Numbered from the stretch's first letter, positions 41,016 to 49,570 are shown. The stretch: 64,000 nucleotides of DNA from Stenotrophomonas sp. VV52 (GCF_002893095.1 NZ_PKQQ01000002.1:310001-374000), one strand, 5' to 3'. Numbers and translations are program-made. The notes: a model not told the origin generated them from the letters alone.

Positions 41016-41834
41016 ATGCGCATTGGCATCAAAACCTTGATGCTGGTCGTTGCGGCAGCCCTCGTGGCTGCCGCACCGGCGCAGGCCCAGCGGCAGAGCC
41101 TGGCCGACCGCGTTGGCGCGCTCGAACAGCAGGCCTACAACAACAGTTCCAACCAGGACCTGTTGAACCAGGTCACCCAGCTGCGTCAGCAGATGCAGCA
41201 GCTGCAGAGCACCGTTGAGCAGCTCCAGCACGAAAACGCCCAGTTGAAGCAGACCTCGCAGGACCAGTACCTGGACCTGGACGGGCGTCTGAACCGTATT
41301 GAAGGGGGCAGCGCCCCGATTCTGCCGGCCGCTCCGGCCCCGAATGCACCCGCTGCTGCACCCAAGCCCGCCGTACCGGCAGCGGCCGCCACCGAGCGGC
41401 CGCCTTCCGTACACGGCGATCCGGGCAGCCTGGCCGCCAGCGGCGACGAGCGCACTGCCTACAATGTCGCCTTCGATTCGCTCAAGGCCGGCAAGTACGA
41501 CGACTCCGCGCAGCTGTTCCTGAGCTTCCTGGAGCTGTACCCGAATGGCGTCTACACCCCCAATGCCCTGTACTGGCTGGGTGAGAGCTACTACGCCACC
41601 CGTAATTTCCCGCTCGCCGAGGCGCAGTTTCGCGACCTCCTGGCGCGCTACCCGACCCACGACAAGGCCTCTGGTGGCCTGCTCAAGGTCGGCCTTTCGC
41701 AGTATGGCGAAGGCAGGATCGACGAAGCCCAGGCCACCCTGGAGCAGGTCGTCAACACCTATCCCGGCTCGGATGCCGCGCGCACCGCGCAGGACCGTCT
41801 GCAGGCCATCCGCCTCGGCCAGCAGATCCGCTGA
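41016..41834 (+). CDS. cpoB: cell-division coordinator CpoB (YbgF)
   Basis: The 272-residue periplasmic precursor has a signal peptide ending APAQAQ, a trimerising coiled coil (about 30-95, Leu/Gln-rich), a Pro/Ala linker and three TPR-like repeats (YNVAFDSLKAGKYDDSAQLF, NALYWLGESYYATRNFPLAE, GLLKVGLSQYGEGRIDEA). It couples Tol energy to peptidoglycan synthesis by PBP1B at division. It begins 3 bp after pal. Confidence 0.93.
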   Translation: MRIGIKTLMLVVAAALVAAAPAQAQRQSLADRVGALEQQAYNNSSNQDLLNQVTQLRQQMQQLQSTVEQLQHENAQLKQTSQDQYLDLDGRLNRIEGGSAPILPAAPAPNAPAAAPKPAVPAAAATERPPSVHGDPGSLAASGDERTAYNVAFDSLKAGKYDDSAQLFLSFLELYPNGVYTPNALYWLGESYYATRNFPLAEAQFRDLLARYPTHDKASGGLLKVGLSQYGEGRIDEAQATLEQVVNTYPGSDAARTAQDRLQAIRLGQQIR

Positions 41835-41856
41835 GGCAGCCCCCGGCCCAGGCCGG

Positions 41857-41862
41857 TATAAT
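41857..41862 (+). promoter_or_regulatory. -10 box upstream of queE
   Basis: A perfect TATAAT stands in the cpoB-queE gap, 112 bp before the queE start. No good -35 is visible at the usual distance, and a GTAG palindrome would lie in the leader. Confidence 0.4.
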
Positions 41863-41912
41863 TCCCCGTTGGCACCGACGCGATCGGCCTGAACCACGGA
41901 CGCCACACCCCG

Positions 41913-41936
41913 GTAGAGCCACGCCCTGCGTGGCTG
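41913..41936 (+). repeat. SMAG-type GTAG palindrome, monomer
   Basis: GTAG is followed by AGCCACGC, a CCT loop and GCGTGGCT (8-bp perfect stem). Its arms differ from the 4-kb family but match the same GTAG plan. It would form a hairpin in the queE 5' leader. Confidence 0.75.
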
Positions 41937-41973
41937 CTGTCGTTTCCGACACACGCAATCTCTGATTCCCATC

Positions 41974-42672
41974 ATGACCACCACCACGCCCGACGCCGTC
42001 GCCACCCCGAGCGAGATCGTGCAATCCCCGCTGCCGCGCCTGAAGATCACCGAGATCTTCACCTCGCTGCAGGGCGAAGCCGATGCCGCCGGCTGGCCGA
42101 CCGTGTTCGTGCGCCTGACCGGCTGCCCGCTGCGCTGCACCTACTGCGACACCGCCTACGCCTTCCACGGCGGTACCTGGTGGGACATCGACGCGATCGT
42201 GGCCGAGGTGCTGGCCCAGGGCGTGCAGCACGTCTGCGTGACCGGTGGTGAGCCGCTGGCGCAGAAGCGCTGCCTGGTGCTGCTGGAGAAGCTGTGCGAG
42301 GCCGGCATGGACGTCTCGCTGGAGACCTCGGGCGCACTGGACGTCAGCGGCGTGGACCCCCGCGTCTCTCGCGTGGTCGACCTCAAGACGCCCGGTTCGG
42401 GCGAAATGGCGCGCAATCGCCTGGAAAACCTGCCGCTGCTGACCCGCCGCGACCAGATCAAGTTCGTGCTGTGCAGTCGCGAGGACTACGAGTGGGCACG
42501 CGCGATGGTACGCGAGCACCGCTTGAACGAGCGCAGCATGGTGCTGTTCTCGCCCAGCAAGGGCCAGGTCACGCCGCGCGAGCTGGCCGACTGGATCGTC
42601 GAAGACCGCTTGCCCGTACGCTTCCAGATGCAGCTGCACAAGCTTCTGTGGGACGACGAGCCGGGTCGCTGA
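41974..42672 (+). CDS. queE: 7-carboxy-7-deazaguanine synthase QueE
   Basis: The 232-residue radical-SAM enzyme has the CxxxCxxC cluster motif in TGCPLRCTYCDTAY and the SAM-binding GGEPLAQ. It converts 6-carboxy-tetrahydropterin to 7-carboxy-7-deazaguanine in queuosine biosynthesis. The N-terminus has about 20 extra residues before LKITEIFTSLQGE; a later start at an internal codon cannot be excluded. Confidence 0.93.
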   Translation: MTTTTPDAVATPSEIVQSPLPRLKITEIFTSLQGEADAAGWPTVFVRLTGCPLRCTYCDTAYAFHGGTWWDIDAIVAEVLAQGVQHVCVTGGEPLAQKRCLVLLEKLCEAGMDVSLETSGALDVSGVDPRVSRVVDLKTPGSGEMARNRLENLPLLTRRDQIKFVLCSREDYEWARAMVREHRLNERSMVLFSPSKGQVTPRELADWIVEDRLPVRFQMQLHKLLWDDEPGR

Positions 42673-42747
42673 GCCCGTTCGAACGCCCCTGATGTACCGG
42701 CGCGGGACAGCGTGCTGGCTTTCCCGCAACCCACCGGAAACACCCTC

Positions 42748-43413
42748 ATGAAGAACGCAGTTGTCCTCCTGTCCGGCGGCATGGATTCCGCCGCCGTCGT
42801 CGCCATGGCCCGCGAGCAGGGCTTCGCCGTGCACGCCCTGAGCGTCCGATACGGCCAGCGCCACACCTCCGAACTGGATGCCGCCGCCGCAGTGGCCAAG
42901 GCGCTGGGCGTGGCCGCGCACAAGACCGTCAACGTCGACCTGCGCAGCATCGGCGGTTCGGCCCTGACCGACGACATCGACGTGCCCGAAGCGGGCGGCG
43001 AGGGCATCCCGGTCACCTACGTGCCGGCCCGCAACACCATCATGCTTTCGGTCGCGCTGGGCTGGGCCGAAGTGCTCGGCGCCAACGACATCTTCTGCGG
43101 CGTCAACGCGGTGGACTACTCCGGCTATCCGGACTGCCGCCCCGAGTTCATCAGCGCCTTCCAGACCCTGGCCAACCTGGCCACCAAGGCCGGCGTGGAA
43201 GGGGCGGGCATCCAGGTGCACGCCCCGCTGCAGTTCCTGAGCAAGGCCGACATCGTGCGTGAAGGCGTGCGCCTGGGCGTGGACTTCGGCCTCACCGTCT
43301 CCTGCTACAACGCCGACGACACGGGTGCGGCCTGCGGCCACTGCGACGCCTGCCGCCTGCGCGCCCAAGGCTTCGCCGACGCCGGCGTGCCGGACCCGAC
43401 CCGCTACGCCTGA
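42748..43413 (+). CDS. queC: 7-cyano-7-deazaguanine synthase QueC
   Basis: The 221-residue protein has the PP-loop ATP motif [10 protein letters not shown] and a C-terminal zinc site ([10 protein letters not shown] plus an earlier SCYN cysteine). It turns the QueE product into preQ0 with ATP and ammonia. The ATG at 42748 gives the standard start; 75 bp separate it from queE. tRNA-Lys follows within 80 bp. Confidence 0.95.
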   Translation: MKNAVVLLSGGMDSAAVVAMAREQGFAVHALSVRYGQRHTSELDAAAAVAKALGVAAHKTVNVDLRSIGGSALTDDIDVPEAGGEGIPVTYVPARNTIMLSVALGWAEVLGANDIFCGVNAVDYSGYPDCRPEFISAFQTLANLATKAGVEGAGIQVHAPLQFLSKADIVREGVRLGVDFGLTVSCYNADDTGAACGHCDACRLRAQGFADAGVPDPTRYA

Positions 43414-43491
43414 TCGTGACGCGCCGGGGTACGCCTGCGGCGCAAGATGGGTTAGAATGCGCACCCCCGGCGCGAAGTCGGGGCATGCAAT

Positions 43492-43567
43492 GGGCCGTTA
43501 GCTCAGTCGGTAGAGCAGAAGACTTTTAATCTTTTGGTCGATGGTTCGAATCCATCACGGCCCACCA
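43492..43567 (+). tRNA. tRNA-Lys (anticodon TTT)
   Basis: A complete 76-nt cloverleaf is visible: acceptor stem GGGCCGT / ACGGCCC, D-arm GCTC...GAGC, anticodon arm GAAGA CTTTTAA TCTTT, T-arm GATGG TTCGAAT CCATC, and encoded ACCA. A TAGAAT box lies 34 bp upstream. The prophage starts immediately downstream, so its 3' end is the likely integration site. Confidence 0.97.
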
Positions 43568-43576
43568 GCATTACCA

Positions 43577-43606
43577 AGGCTTCGGAGCGATCCGGAGCCT
43601 TTTTTT
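43577..43606 (+). terminator. rho-independent terminator after tRNA-Lys
   Basis: GGCTTCGG pairs with CCGGAGCC (one G-T pair) over AGCGAT and is followed by seven T residues. It ends tRNA transcription, 65 bp before the convergent integrase stop. Confidence 0.85.
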
Positions 43607-43670
43607 CGCTCCGCAATTTTTGGGGCCGCTCCGCAATCGACTGGAATCACGAGGGCATGGCGGCCTGCGG

Positions 43671-44696
43671 TCACCTCGTCGGCGTGGTCAATGCGCCCTT
43701 GCGTTTCCGCACGTAGATCTCGGTGGTGGTCACCGACTGATGGCCGAGCTGCTGCTGCGCCTGCCTGATGTCGCCGGCCGAATCGGCCTTGTCGGTACCG
43801 GCCTTGGCCCGCAGGTCGCGGAACTGGAAGGCGTCCTTCTCGATGCCCGCGCGCTCGCGCGCACGGTCGAAGCGGTAGCGCAGTGCATCCTTCCCGATCG
43901 GCAGCCAGTCCTCACCCAGCAGCAGCCGCGTGCTGATCGGCGCACCCTCCGGCGGCTTGCGTGCCAGGAGCCGGTCGATCAGCACCTTCAGCTCGCCGGT
44001 GATCGACAGCTGGATGGGTGCGCGGGTTTTCGCCTGGCGGAAGCTCAGCACGCCGTTCTTGATGTGGCGCCGGTCCAGATCGCGCACGTCTGCCGGTCGC
44101 TGACCGGTGAGGTAGGCCAGGTCGATCGCATCGCGCAGCACCTGATCGGCGGCGTCGTACACCGCCTGCAGCACCTCGTCGTCCACGTACACGTCGCGCC
44201 CTCGCTCGCGGTTGCGGTTCACGCCGGCGCAGGGGTTGGGCAGGTCGGTGTAGCCCTTCTTCCGGCACCAGTTCCACAGGTGCGAGAGCAGGGCTTTCTC
44301 GCGGTTCGCGCTGACCTTCGCCTTGCGCCACTGCAGGTAGTTGAAGACGTGCACGGGGCGGATCGCTTCCAGTGGGCCAGGCGGATCGTCGAAGAACCGC
44401 AGCAGCGTATCCAGCTCGCGCAGGTTCACGGTTTGGGTGCCGGGCGCCTTGGTGGGTATGACCTCGGCGCGGTAGCGGTCAGCAGCCTGCCGGAAGGTCA
44501 GCGCGGCGCCGGCGGGAATGGTGCTGGCATGCTCGAGCTCGGCCCATGCCTTGATGGCCAGGCCGTAGTCGCTACCCAGCGGCGTCTCTTTCCGAGGCTT
44601 GCCGCCGTGGTCGTAGTAGTAGTGCACCACGCCGGACTTCTGCCGGCGCCTGCGGAACCTGGGGATCGCCCCGGGGTTGGTCGGCTTCCTTCCCAT
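43671..44696 (-). CDS. int: phage tyrosine integrase
   Basis: The 341-residue recombinase has an N-terminal arm-binding segment, a core-binding domain (TFRQAADRYRAEVIPTK, about 75-160) and a catalytic domain. The first catalytic Arg is in TGQRPADVRDL, a later Arg in FQFRDLRAKAGT (here R-A-K where HxxR is usual), the late His in QQQLGHQSVTTTEIYVRK, and the nucleophile Tyr in EIYV. It catalyses site-specific insertion and excision. The ATG shares a base with the DUF4224 stop (TGATG), which fixes this start. It lies 104 bp from the tRNA. Confidence 0.9.
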   Translation of the reverse strand: MGRKPTNPGAIPRFRRRRQKSGVVHYYYDHGGKPRKETPLGSDYGLAIKAWAELEHASTIPAGAALTFRQAADRYRAEVIPTKAPGTQTVNLRELDTLLRFFDDPPGPLEAIRPVHVFNYLQWRKAKVSANREKALLSHLWNWCRKKGYTDLPNPCAGVNRNRERGRDVYVDDEVLQAVYDAADQVLRDAIDLAYLTGQRPADVRDLDRRHIKNGVLSFRQAKTRAPIQLSITGELKVLIDRLLARKPPEGAPISTRLLLGEDWLPIGKDALRYRFDRARERAGIEKDAFQFRDLRAKAGTDKADSAGDIRQAQQQLGHQSVTTTEIYVRKRKGALTTPTR

Positions 44697-44905
44697 CACG
44701 CTGCCTTGTTCGGTTTCCATTCGGCCGGCGCCTTCTTCGGCTCCGGGGTTCCCTCGATCGCGGACCACAGCACCACGGGCCAGCCGTGTGCGTCGAGATA
44801 GTGCCTGATCCCGTTCTGGATCAGGAACGCAGCCTGGCGCTTCCGCTGCGGCGTGCGGCACAGGTCCTTGATGTCGTCGCGGGACAGGTAGGGGCTGTCG
44901 GCCAT
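44696..44905 (-). CDS. DUF4224-like protein, possible excision cofactor
   Basis: The 69-residue protein fits the DUF4224 pattern: an acidic N-terminal LSRDDIKDLCRT, then QAAFLIQNGIRHYLDAHGWPVVLWSAIE. Such small winged-helix-like proteins sit next to integrases and may act as recombination directionality factors; that role is inferred from position. AGGAG precedes the ATG by 9 nt. It overlaps int by one base. Confidence 0.72.
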   Translation of the reverse strand: MADSPYLSRDDIKDLCRTPQRKRQAAFLIQNGIRHYLDAHGWPVVLWSAIEGTPEPKKAPAEWKPNKAA

Positions 44906-44920
44906 GCTGATTTTCTCCTG

Positions 44921-45103
44921 TTACTTCGTGGCCACGGCAGCGCGCAGCTGCTCGGCAGCCTGGTGTGCGGCGTCGCGCAGTGCCAGGTTCTCCGCGCGCA
45001 GGCGGATCACTTCATCTGCAGCCAGCACCAGCTGCTCGCGCAGCATGTCCTTGGCCGGCTGTTTCATGCGGCGCGGTTGGCGGGGGAAGAGCTGCGGGTT
45101 CAT
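44921..45103 (-). CDS. small hypothetical phage protein
   Basis: The 60-residue product is unrecognised. It is basic at the N-terminus and helical afterwards (QLVLAADEVIRLRAENLALRDAAHQAAEQL), a probable short coiled coil. Its ATG overlaps the methyltransferase stop by 4 bp (ATGA), so it is likely a coupled cistron. Confidence 0.6.
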   Translation of the reverse strand: MNPQLFPRQPRRMKQPAKDMLREQLVLAADEVIRLRAENLALRDAAHQAAEQLRAAVATK

Positions 45104-46155
45104 GCGATGGCTCCCAGTGGTAGACCCGGCTGTGCAATCCGGATGCGCGCCTCGGCGATCGCGGCGTATTCGGGATTCAACTCGCAGCCCACCCAGCGGC
45201 GCCCAAGGCGCTCTGCGACCACCGCCGTCGTGCCTGCGCCCATGAAGGGGTCAAGGACCACCCCCCCGGCAGGCGCACCGGCCAACACGCAAGGTTCGAT
45301 CAGGCGCTCCGGGAACGTCGCGAAGTGCGCCTCTTTAAAGGGCATGGTCGGCACCGTCCATACGCTGCGCTTGTTACGCGAGGCAATGTCGAAGGTGTCT
45401 TCCTCGCGGTCGGAGCGGTGCTGGGCAGCCGATTGGCCAGGCACCACGTGGTCCGCGACCTTGCCAGCTCGAGCAAAGGTGTCCCGCTTCGACCGCCCGC
45501 CGACCGCTTTCATCGCACCGTTGGTTTTCCCCGGGACACGGTCGCTGCCGGCTTGGCCATCCAGGTTCTGTGCCCACCTGGCGACGCTGCTCGGTGCTGC
45601 CTGCTCACGGATTGAGTTCTGGTCGTAGTAGTAATCGGACGACTTGCTCAGCAGAAACAGGTATTCATGCGCTTTCGTGCAGCGGTCCTCCACGCTCTCG
45701 GGCATCGGGTTCGGCTTCGACCAGATGATGTCCTGGCGCAGATACCAGCCGTCCTCCTGCAGCGCAAAGGCAACGCGCCACGGGATGCCCATCAGGTCCT
45801 TGTGCTTCAGCCCGTCCGGGATGCGCGCCGAGCGGCGAGCGTGGGCCTGACGGACGGACACGTGGGGCGATAGGCCGCCTTGCAGGCCGGTGGCACCGAC
45901 ACTGCCGTTGGGTTTGCTCGCATAGCTGTCGCCCAGGTTCAGCCACAGGGTGCCGTCGTCGCGCAGCAGGCGCCTCACTTCCCGGAACACTTCGACCAGG
46001 CGGCCGACGAACTCGCCCGGAGTGGCCTCCAGCCCGATCTGACCGTCGACGCCGTAGTCGCGCAGTCCAAAGTACGGCGGGCTGGTGATGCAGGTTTGCA
46101 CGGACCGATCGGCCATGCCGCGCATCACCTCAAGGCAGTCGCCAACGTGGATCAT
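45100..46155 (-). CDS. phage DNA methyltransferase (N4-cytosine/N6-adenine, beta class)
   Basis: The 351-residue enzyme shows motif IV TSPPYFGLRDYG early (SPPY at 25-28) and the SAM-binding motif I DPFMGAGTTAVVAERLG late (about 302), the beta-class order. SPPY favours N4-cytosine but does not exclude N6-adenine. A target-recognition region lies between about 140 and 280. No restriction partner is adjacent, so it is an orphan enzyme that may protect phage DNA or alter host expression. The ATG at 46155 overlaps the upstream stop by 4 bp (ATGA); the longer frame is not used. Confidence 0.88.
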   Translation of the reverse strand: MIHVGDCLEVMRGMADRSVQTCITSPPYFGLRDYGVDGQIGLEATPGEFVGRLVEVFREVRRLLRDDGTLWLNLGDSYASKPNGSVGATGLQGGLSPHVSVRQAHARRSARIPDGLKHKDLMGIPWRVAFALQEDGWYLRQDIIWSKPNPMPESVEDRCTKAHEYLFLLSKSSDYYYDQNSIREQAAPSSVARWAQNLDGQAGSDRVPGKTNGAMKAVGGRSKRDTFARAGKVADHVVPGQSAAQHRSDREEDTFDIASRNKRSVWTVPTMPFKEAHFATFPERLIEPCVLAGAPAGGVVLDPFMGAGTTAVVAERLGRRWVGCELNPEYAAIAEARIRIAQPGLPLGAIA

Positions 46156-46358
46156 CGGGCACCGCCCGTGGCATGCGCCATCACCTTCAGTGCTTCGGCC
46201 ATGTCGCCGGCGGACAGGTGGTGCAACGCCAGCCCGCGGGCTTCCCAAAGCCGAACCACGGCCGGCCGCGCCTTGGCCAGGTCCACGCCTTCCATGCTGG
46301 CCAAGTCGTGCGCAGTGCGCTGCACCGCGTCGCCGAAGTCGAGTGCCAGATCAGCCAT
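46152..46358 (-). CDS. small hypothetical phage protein
   Basis: The 68-residue product is unrecognised and looks helical (FGDAVQRTAHDLASMEGVDL, VVRLWEARGLALHHL). It overlaps the methyltransferase start by 4 bp and is overlapped by the tiny membrane-protein gene upstream, so translation is probably coupled through all three. Confidence 0.62.
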   Translation of the reverse strand: MADLALDFGDAVQRTAHDLASMEGVDLAKARPAVVRLWEARGLALHHLSAGDMAEALKVMAHATGGAR

Positions 46359-46503
46359 GGGCCACCGTCCGGCGCCAGCACCACCGCAGCGCTGCCACGG
46401 CCGCGCGCCAGATCGTGGCCACCAGCCAGAACGCCAGCCAACCGATCAGCAGCAGGAACCCGGCGATCAGGTACTTCAGCGGGTAGAGCATGACGTCGGG
46501 CAT
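46351..46503 (-). CDS. tiny membrane protein
   Basis: The 50-residue product has one long hydrophobic helix (YLIAGFLLLIGWLAFWLVAT) followed by an Arg/Trp-rich tail. Its ATG shares a base with the upstream stop (TGATG) and its end overlaps the next start by 8 bp, the same coupling as its neighbours. The family is unknown. Confidence 0.6.
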   Translation of the reverse strand: MPDVMLYPLKYLIAGFLLLIGWLAFWLVATIWRAAVAALRWCWRRTVAHG

Positions 46504-46922
46504 CAGCGCACCTCGCCCAGCTGCGTTCGCAGGTCCTGCGGTGGGGTGGCGTTGGACAGGGTGGGCTGGCTGTCGATCAGGGCCAGCAGACCCGCCAGGC
46601 GCTGTCGCTGTGTCCGATCCTTGATCGGCACTTCCATTGCCATTTCTACTGCCTCACGGACCTGGCCCAGGTCGATGCCCTGAGCGGGAGGGGCGGCATT
46701 CAACAGCCCAGCAACATCTTCGGCTTTCACAATGCTCAGCGACTCGGAGCATTCAATGCAGCCAAGCACGAACACGCAACCCACGTCGTGGGTATTGAGC
46801 TGCCCCTGCTGCACGGCGTTGAGAATGCGCACATGTGAGAACCATTCCAACTCGGTGCTGCCGCACTCCTTGCAGTGGGTCGGCGCGCCAGGAACTGCTG
46901 CATTACTGATCTCGGTGTTCAT
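46503..46922 (-). CDS. zinc-ribbon-like hypothetical phage protein
   Basis: The 139-residue product has two CxxC pairs (HCKECGS and LGCIECSE, about 30 residues apart) that form a likely zinc ribbon in the first half. A helical acidic second half follows. The family is not recognised. It overlaps the next upstream gene by 4 bp. Confidence 0.65.
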   Translation of the reverse strand: MNTEISNAAVPGAPTHCKECGSTELEWFSHVRILNAVQQGQLNTHDVGCVFVLGCIECSESLSIVKAEDVAGLLNAAPPAQGIDLGQVREAVEMAMEVPIKDRTQRQRLAGLLALIDSQPTLSNATPPQDLRTQLGEVR

Positions 46923-47179
46923 GCTGCCACTCCCATTGCGGCAAGGTTGATTTCATCCACGCGATCGCGCAGCTGGTGGCAGGCGTGCCGCAGGGCCACG
47001 GCAATGTCGGCGCGGCGGTCGCGGGCCGGGTAGAAGTTCAGGATCGACATGTGCAGCGCGCCCTTGTGGTCGCGGCGGAACAGCCGGTAGGTGACGGTGC
47101 CGGTGCTGCCAACGGGGAACCGACCCCAGGAGAAACCGTCGTTGCGCTTCGGCGCGCGGGTGGCTTGCTGGCGGCTCAT
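46919..47179 (-). CDS. small hypothetical phage protein
   Basis: The 86-residue product has a beta-rich middle (GSTGTVTYRLFRRDHKGALH, SILNFYPARDRRADIAVAL) and a basic start. It is unrecognised. It is linked by 4-bp ATGA overlaps on both sides. Confidence 0.62.
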   Translation of the reverse strand: MSRQQATRAPKRNDGFSWGRFPVGSTGTVTYRLFRRDHKGALHMSILNFYPARDRRADIAVALRHACHQLRDRVDEINLAAMGVAA

Positions 47180-47397
47180 TCGTTCGCTCCCTTCTTGGCC
47201 TTGCGACGGTCGGCGCCACCCTCAACCACCTGGCGGCGGCTGATGGAGGTCGTGTCGATTGGGGTGTTGCCCAGGATCTGGACCTTGCCGCCGCCGCGCT
47301 GGAACGCTGCGATCTCGGCGGCCAGCTGCTCGGCCTGCTGCGCCTTCTCGCGCGCGGTGGCAGCGTCGAACACCGGCTGTGCGTGAATGCTGGTCAT
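47176..47397 (-). CDS. small hypothetical phage protein
   Basis: The 73-residue product has a helix (ATAREKAQQAEQLAAEIAAF), then GKVQILGNTPIDTT, a stretch that looks like short strand-turn phage proteins, and a basic tail. The ATG at 47397 overlaps the upstream stop by 4 bp, which decides the start. Confidence 0.6.
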   Translation of the reverse strand: MTSIHAQPVFDAATAREKAQQAEQLAAEIAAFQRGGGKVQILGNTPIDTTSISRRQVVEGGADRRKAKKGANE

Positions 47398-47621
47398 GCG
47401 TGGCTCCGTAGCAGCACGCGGCTCACCGGCCCGTGCCACAGGTTGAAAGCGTTGTTGATGTGGACCTGCGCCGGATCACGCGGGATCGGCGGCAGGGGAT
47501 CGCGCATGCGGCGCTTGTCGGTGGCGCAAGCGGTGCAGGTGGCGGACTTGCCGCGCTTGCCGTCGCTGGCGAACTGCTCCAGGCGCAGGCGGCGCTCACA
47601 GCTGGTGCAGCGCTTCTTCAT
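47394..47621 (-). CDS. small zinc-binding phage protein
   Basis: The 75-residue product has CTSCERR and CTACATDKRR (two CxxC pairs 22 residues apart) and a basic surface, suggesting a treble-clef-type nucleic-acid-binding fold. The ATG at 47621 is fixed by a 4-bp overlap with the upstream stop. Confidence 0.65.
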   Translation of the reverse strand: MKKRCTSCERRLRLEQFASDGKRGKSATCTACATDKRRMRDPLPPIPRDPAQVHINNAFNLWHGPVSRVLLRSHA

Positions 47622-47839
47622 GCCGACAGCTTCCTGCGGCTGCACAGCGCCGCCCAGGTGAGGGGGAAGGGGCCACGCTTGGCGCGGTCGTATGCGGTCT
47701 TGATGGGTACGCCCGCGCGCTTCGCGATCTGGCTGGTGGTCACCAGCTTTCCCTCGACGACGTGCGCGTACAGCGCAGCGCGGGTACGCCCGGCGCGGAT
47801 CGAGCGTTCCTGGCTGGTGGGGTAGCGCGTGGCGTCCAT
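47618..47839 (-). CDS. small helix-turn-helix phage protein
   Basis: The 73-residue basic protein has a likely HTH (LVTTSQIAKRAGVPIKTAYD) followed by KRGPFPLTWAAL. It may bind DNA as a minor regulator. It overlaps the exonuclease stop by one base (TGATG) and the next gene by 4 bp. Confidence 0.62.
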   Translation of the reverse strand: MDATRYPTSQERSIRAGRTRAALYAHVVEGKLVTTSQIAKRAGVPIKTAYDRAKRGPFPLTWAALCSRRKLSA

Positions 47840-48615
47840 CAGGCGGCCGCCTTCGCGGGTTCCCGCAGCCCAGCTTCATAGCGGTCGACCATCTGGCTGA
47901 ACTGCACTAGGTCCGCGCGCATTTCGCTGATGAATGCTTCGTCCCGCTCGAACCGGCGCCACCACAGCTGCTTGCCGACCGGCTCCAGCGCCGGGCAGTA
48001 CAGCCCGATGTGCCACCAATGCCGACCGGTGATCCACATGCAGCCCTGGGCCTGCTCGAACACCTCGCTGGCGTCGTTGTCGACGTGGAAGGTGCGCAGC
48101 TTCTCCGGGTTGATGAAGCATTTGTACTCGGAGCCTCCGTCGGTACTGATCAGGCCGTCGGCCGAGCAGCCAAACTTCTTGCAGTCGCTGAGCACGAAGC
48201 CGGCGCGCTGCACGATCAAACCGGACTGCACCTCGTGCTCGGCCCGGGCGGCTGGCTCCAGGTCCTTGCCACGGCGCATGGCGAACGTCTCGAAACCTTC
48301 GTCCAGCGGCTCACCGCTGATGCGCTCAATGGCCAGGCGGAACGCGTAGTTCTTGGCCTCTTCGCTGTAGTCGCCCACGGGCTCGCCGCGCAGCGCCTTT
48401 TCGATGATCGCGGACTTCGGCAGCACCTTGTACCCGGCCGCAGCCGCTGCCGCCTTCTCGGGCGTGCCAGCGCGCACAGCGGCAACGTACTGGCTCTGCC
48501 GCTCGTCAAGCTCGCCCACGCGCTTGCGGGCCGTGCTGAACATGCTAGCGGTGATGACGCCGGCGCGGGCACGGTGCCACTCGAGGCTGCCCTGGTCGCA
48601 GGGATAGAGGATCAT
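47839..48615 (-). CDS. YqaJ-family (lambda Exo-like) exonuclease
   Basis: The 258-residue protein fits YqaJ. It has the N-terminal QGSLEWHRARAGVITAS, the metal-binding Asp in KFGCSADGLI and E-x-K in GSEYKCF, the PD-(D/E)xK core. It should resect dsDNA 5' ends to give 3' tails for the adjacent RecT protein, the Red-type recombination pair. Start and stop overlap its neighbours by a few bases. Confidence 0.88.
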   Translation of the reverse strand: MILYPCDQGSLEWHRARAGVITASMFSTARKRVGELDERQSQYVAAVRAGTPEKAAAAAAGYKVLPKSAIIEKALRGEPVGDYSEEAKNYAFRLAIERISGEPLDEGFETFAMRRGKDLEPAARAEHEVQSGLIVQRAGFVLSDCKKFGCSADGLISTDGGSEYKCFINPEKLRTFHVDNDASEVFEQAQGCMWITGRHWWHIGLYCPALEPVGKQLWWRRFERDEAFISEMRADLVQFSQMVDRYEAGLREPAKAAA

Positions 48616-49556
48616 GCCTGCGCCTCGCTGCTCTCGACGTCGACCACCTCGGCACCGGCCTTCTCGGCCTCAGCCTTGAGCGCGTCCAGGCCGGCACCGC
48701 CGATCATCTTGCGCTGCTGCGGGGTCAGCCTCCCCCACGATTCGGAGAGTGCTTCCATGCCGGCCGTGGCGATGTCCTGCAGGCTGGCGTACAGAGCGCG
48801 GCGCTCTTCGGTGTCCTCCGGCGGCGGAAGCGCGGCAGCGCCCACGACTTGGCCACTCAGCACCGCCAATCCCTCGTCGCCCTCGGTATTGAGGTGGTGG
48901 ATCGCGGTGGCCAGACGCTCGGTCTTTGGCCAGTACTTGTACTCGCGCTTGACCACCGTCTTCTTCGCCATTTCGCCCCAGTCGGTCAGCCACGGGCACG
49001 ACTTCTGCTTCGAAATCCATGCCTTCCACGCAGCCGAGCGGTCGCGGATCTCATTGACCTGATCGACCGACATTGCCCCGGTGAGGTAGTCCCCGTCGGC
49101 GGTCTTCACCACCACGTAGACGCCAACGATTTCGCCCCGGTCCTTGGCGAACGGGTCGCGTCGGTGCGTGGGCTGCTGGTCGATCCCGTTCATAACGAAC
49201 GTGTCGTTTTCGTAGACCAGCTCGGCTTGGCCCCAGCGGATCGACCCGGAGTCGATGGCCAGGTCCATCAGCCCCATGTAGCTGATGTCCAGGCAGATCT
49301 TGCCGTCGCGCGGGACCAGGTATGCCTGCTTCTTCGCCGGGTTCAGGCTGATGCCGATGGCCGCGATGTTGACCACGGCGTTGATGACCGACTGCCGGTT
49401 GCTGTTGGCAATCTTCATCGCGTAGTCGTTGCCGTACAGCGCCTGCAGCGCAAACTCGGCTTCGCGGTCGAAGTTGATGGAGCGGTCGGTCAGCACCGAG
49501 ACGAAGGCGTCCTTGGTGCCGTATACCGAGTCATCGATGGTGGCCATCTGGTTCAT
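48612..49556 (-). CDS. recT: RecT-family single-strand annealing protein
   Basis: The 314-residue protein shows the RecT pattern: NSNRQSVINAVVNIAAIGISLNPAKKQAYLVPRDGKICLDISYMGLMDLA, given here as a described region (about 50-105), then VWKAWISK-like and WLTDWGEMAKKTVVKREYKYWP. It anneals single strands produced by the exonuclease downstream. A conserved hairpin lies just upstream of the start, and GAGG precedes the ATG. The acidic tail (VVDVESSEAQA) may bind partners. Confidence 0.9.
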   Translation of the reverse strand: MNQMATIDDSVYGTKDAFVSVLTDRSINFDREAEFALQALYGNDYAMKIANSNRQSVINAVVNIAAIGISLNPAKKQAYLVPRDGKICLDISYMGLMDLAIDSGSIRWGQAELVYENDTFVMNGIDQQPTHRRDPFAKDRGEIVGVYVVVKTADGDYLTGAMSVDQVNEIRDRSAAWKAWISKQKSCPWLTDWGEMAKKTVVKREYKYWPKTERLATAIHHLNTEGDEGLAVLSGQVVGAAALPPPEDTEERRALYASLQDIATAGMEALSESWGRLTPQQRKMIGGAGLDALKAEAEKAGAEVVDVESSEAQA

Positions 49557-49570
49557 TGGTGCCTCGCGGT

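Noticed and set aside
41835..41973. PreQ1 riboswitch before queE
   Set aside because: No preQ1 aptamer pseudoknot (A-rich tail pairing to a small stem) could be found; the only structure is a GTAG palindrome.
45100..46155. Restriction-modification system
   Set aside because: Only the methyltransferase is present; neighbours are tiny proteins with no endonuclease motif, and the PD-(D/E)xK-like gene is 12 kb away in another operon.
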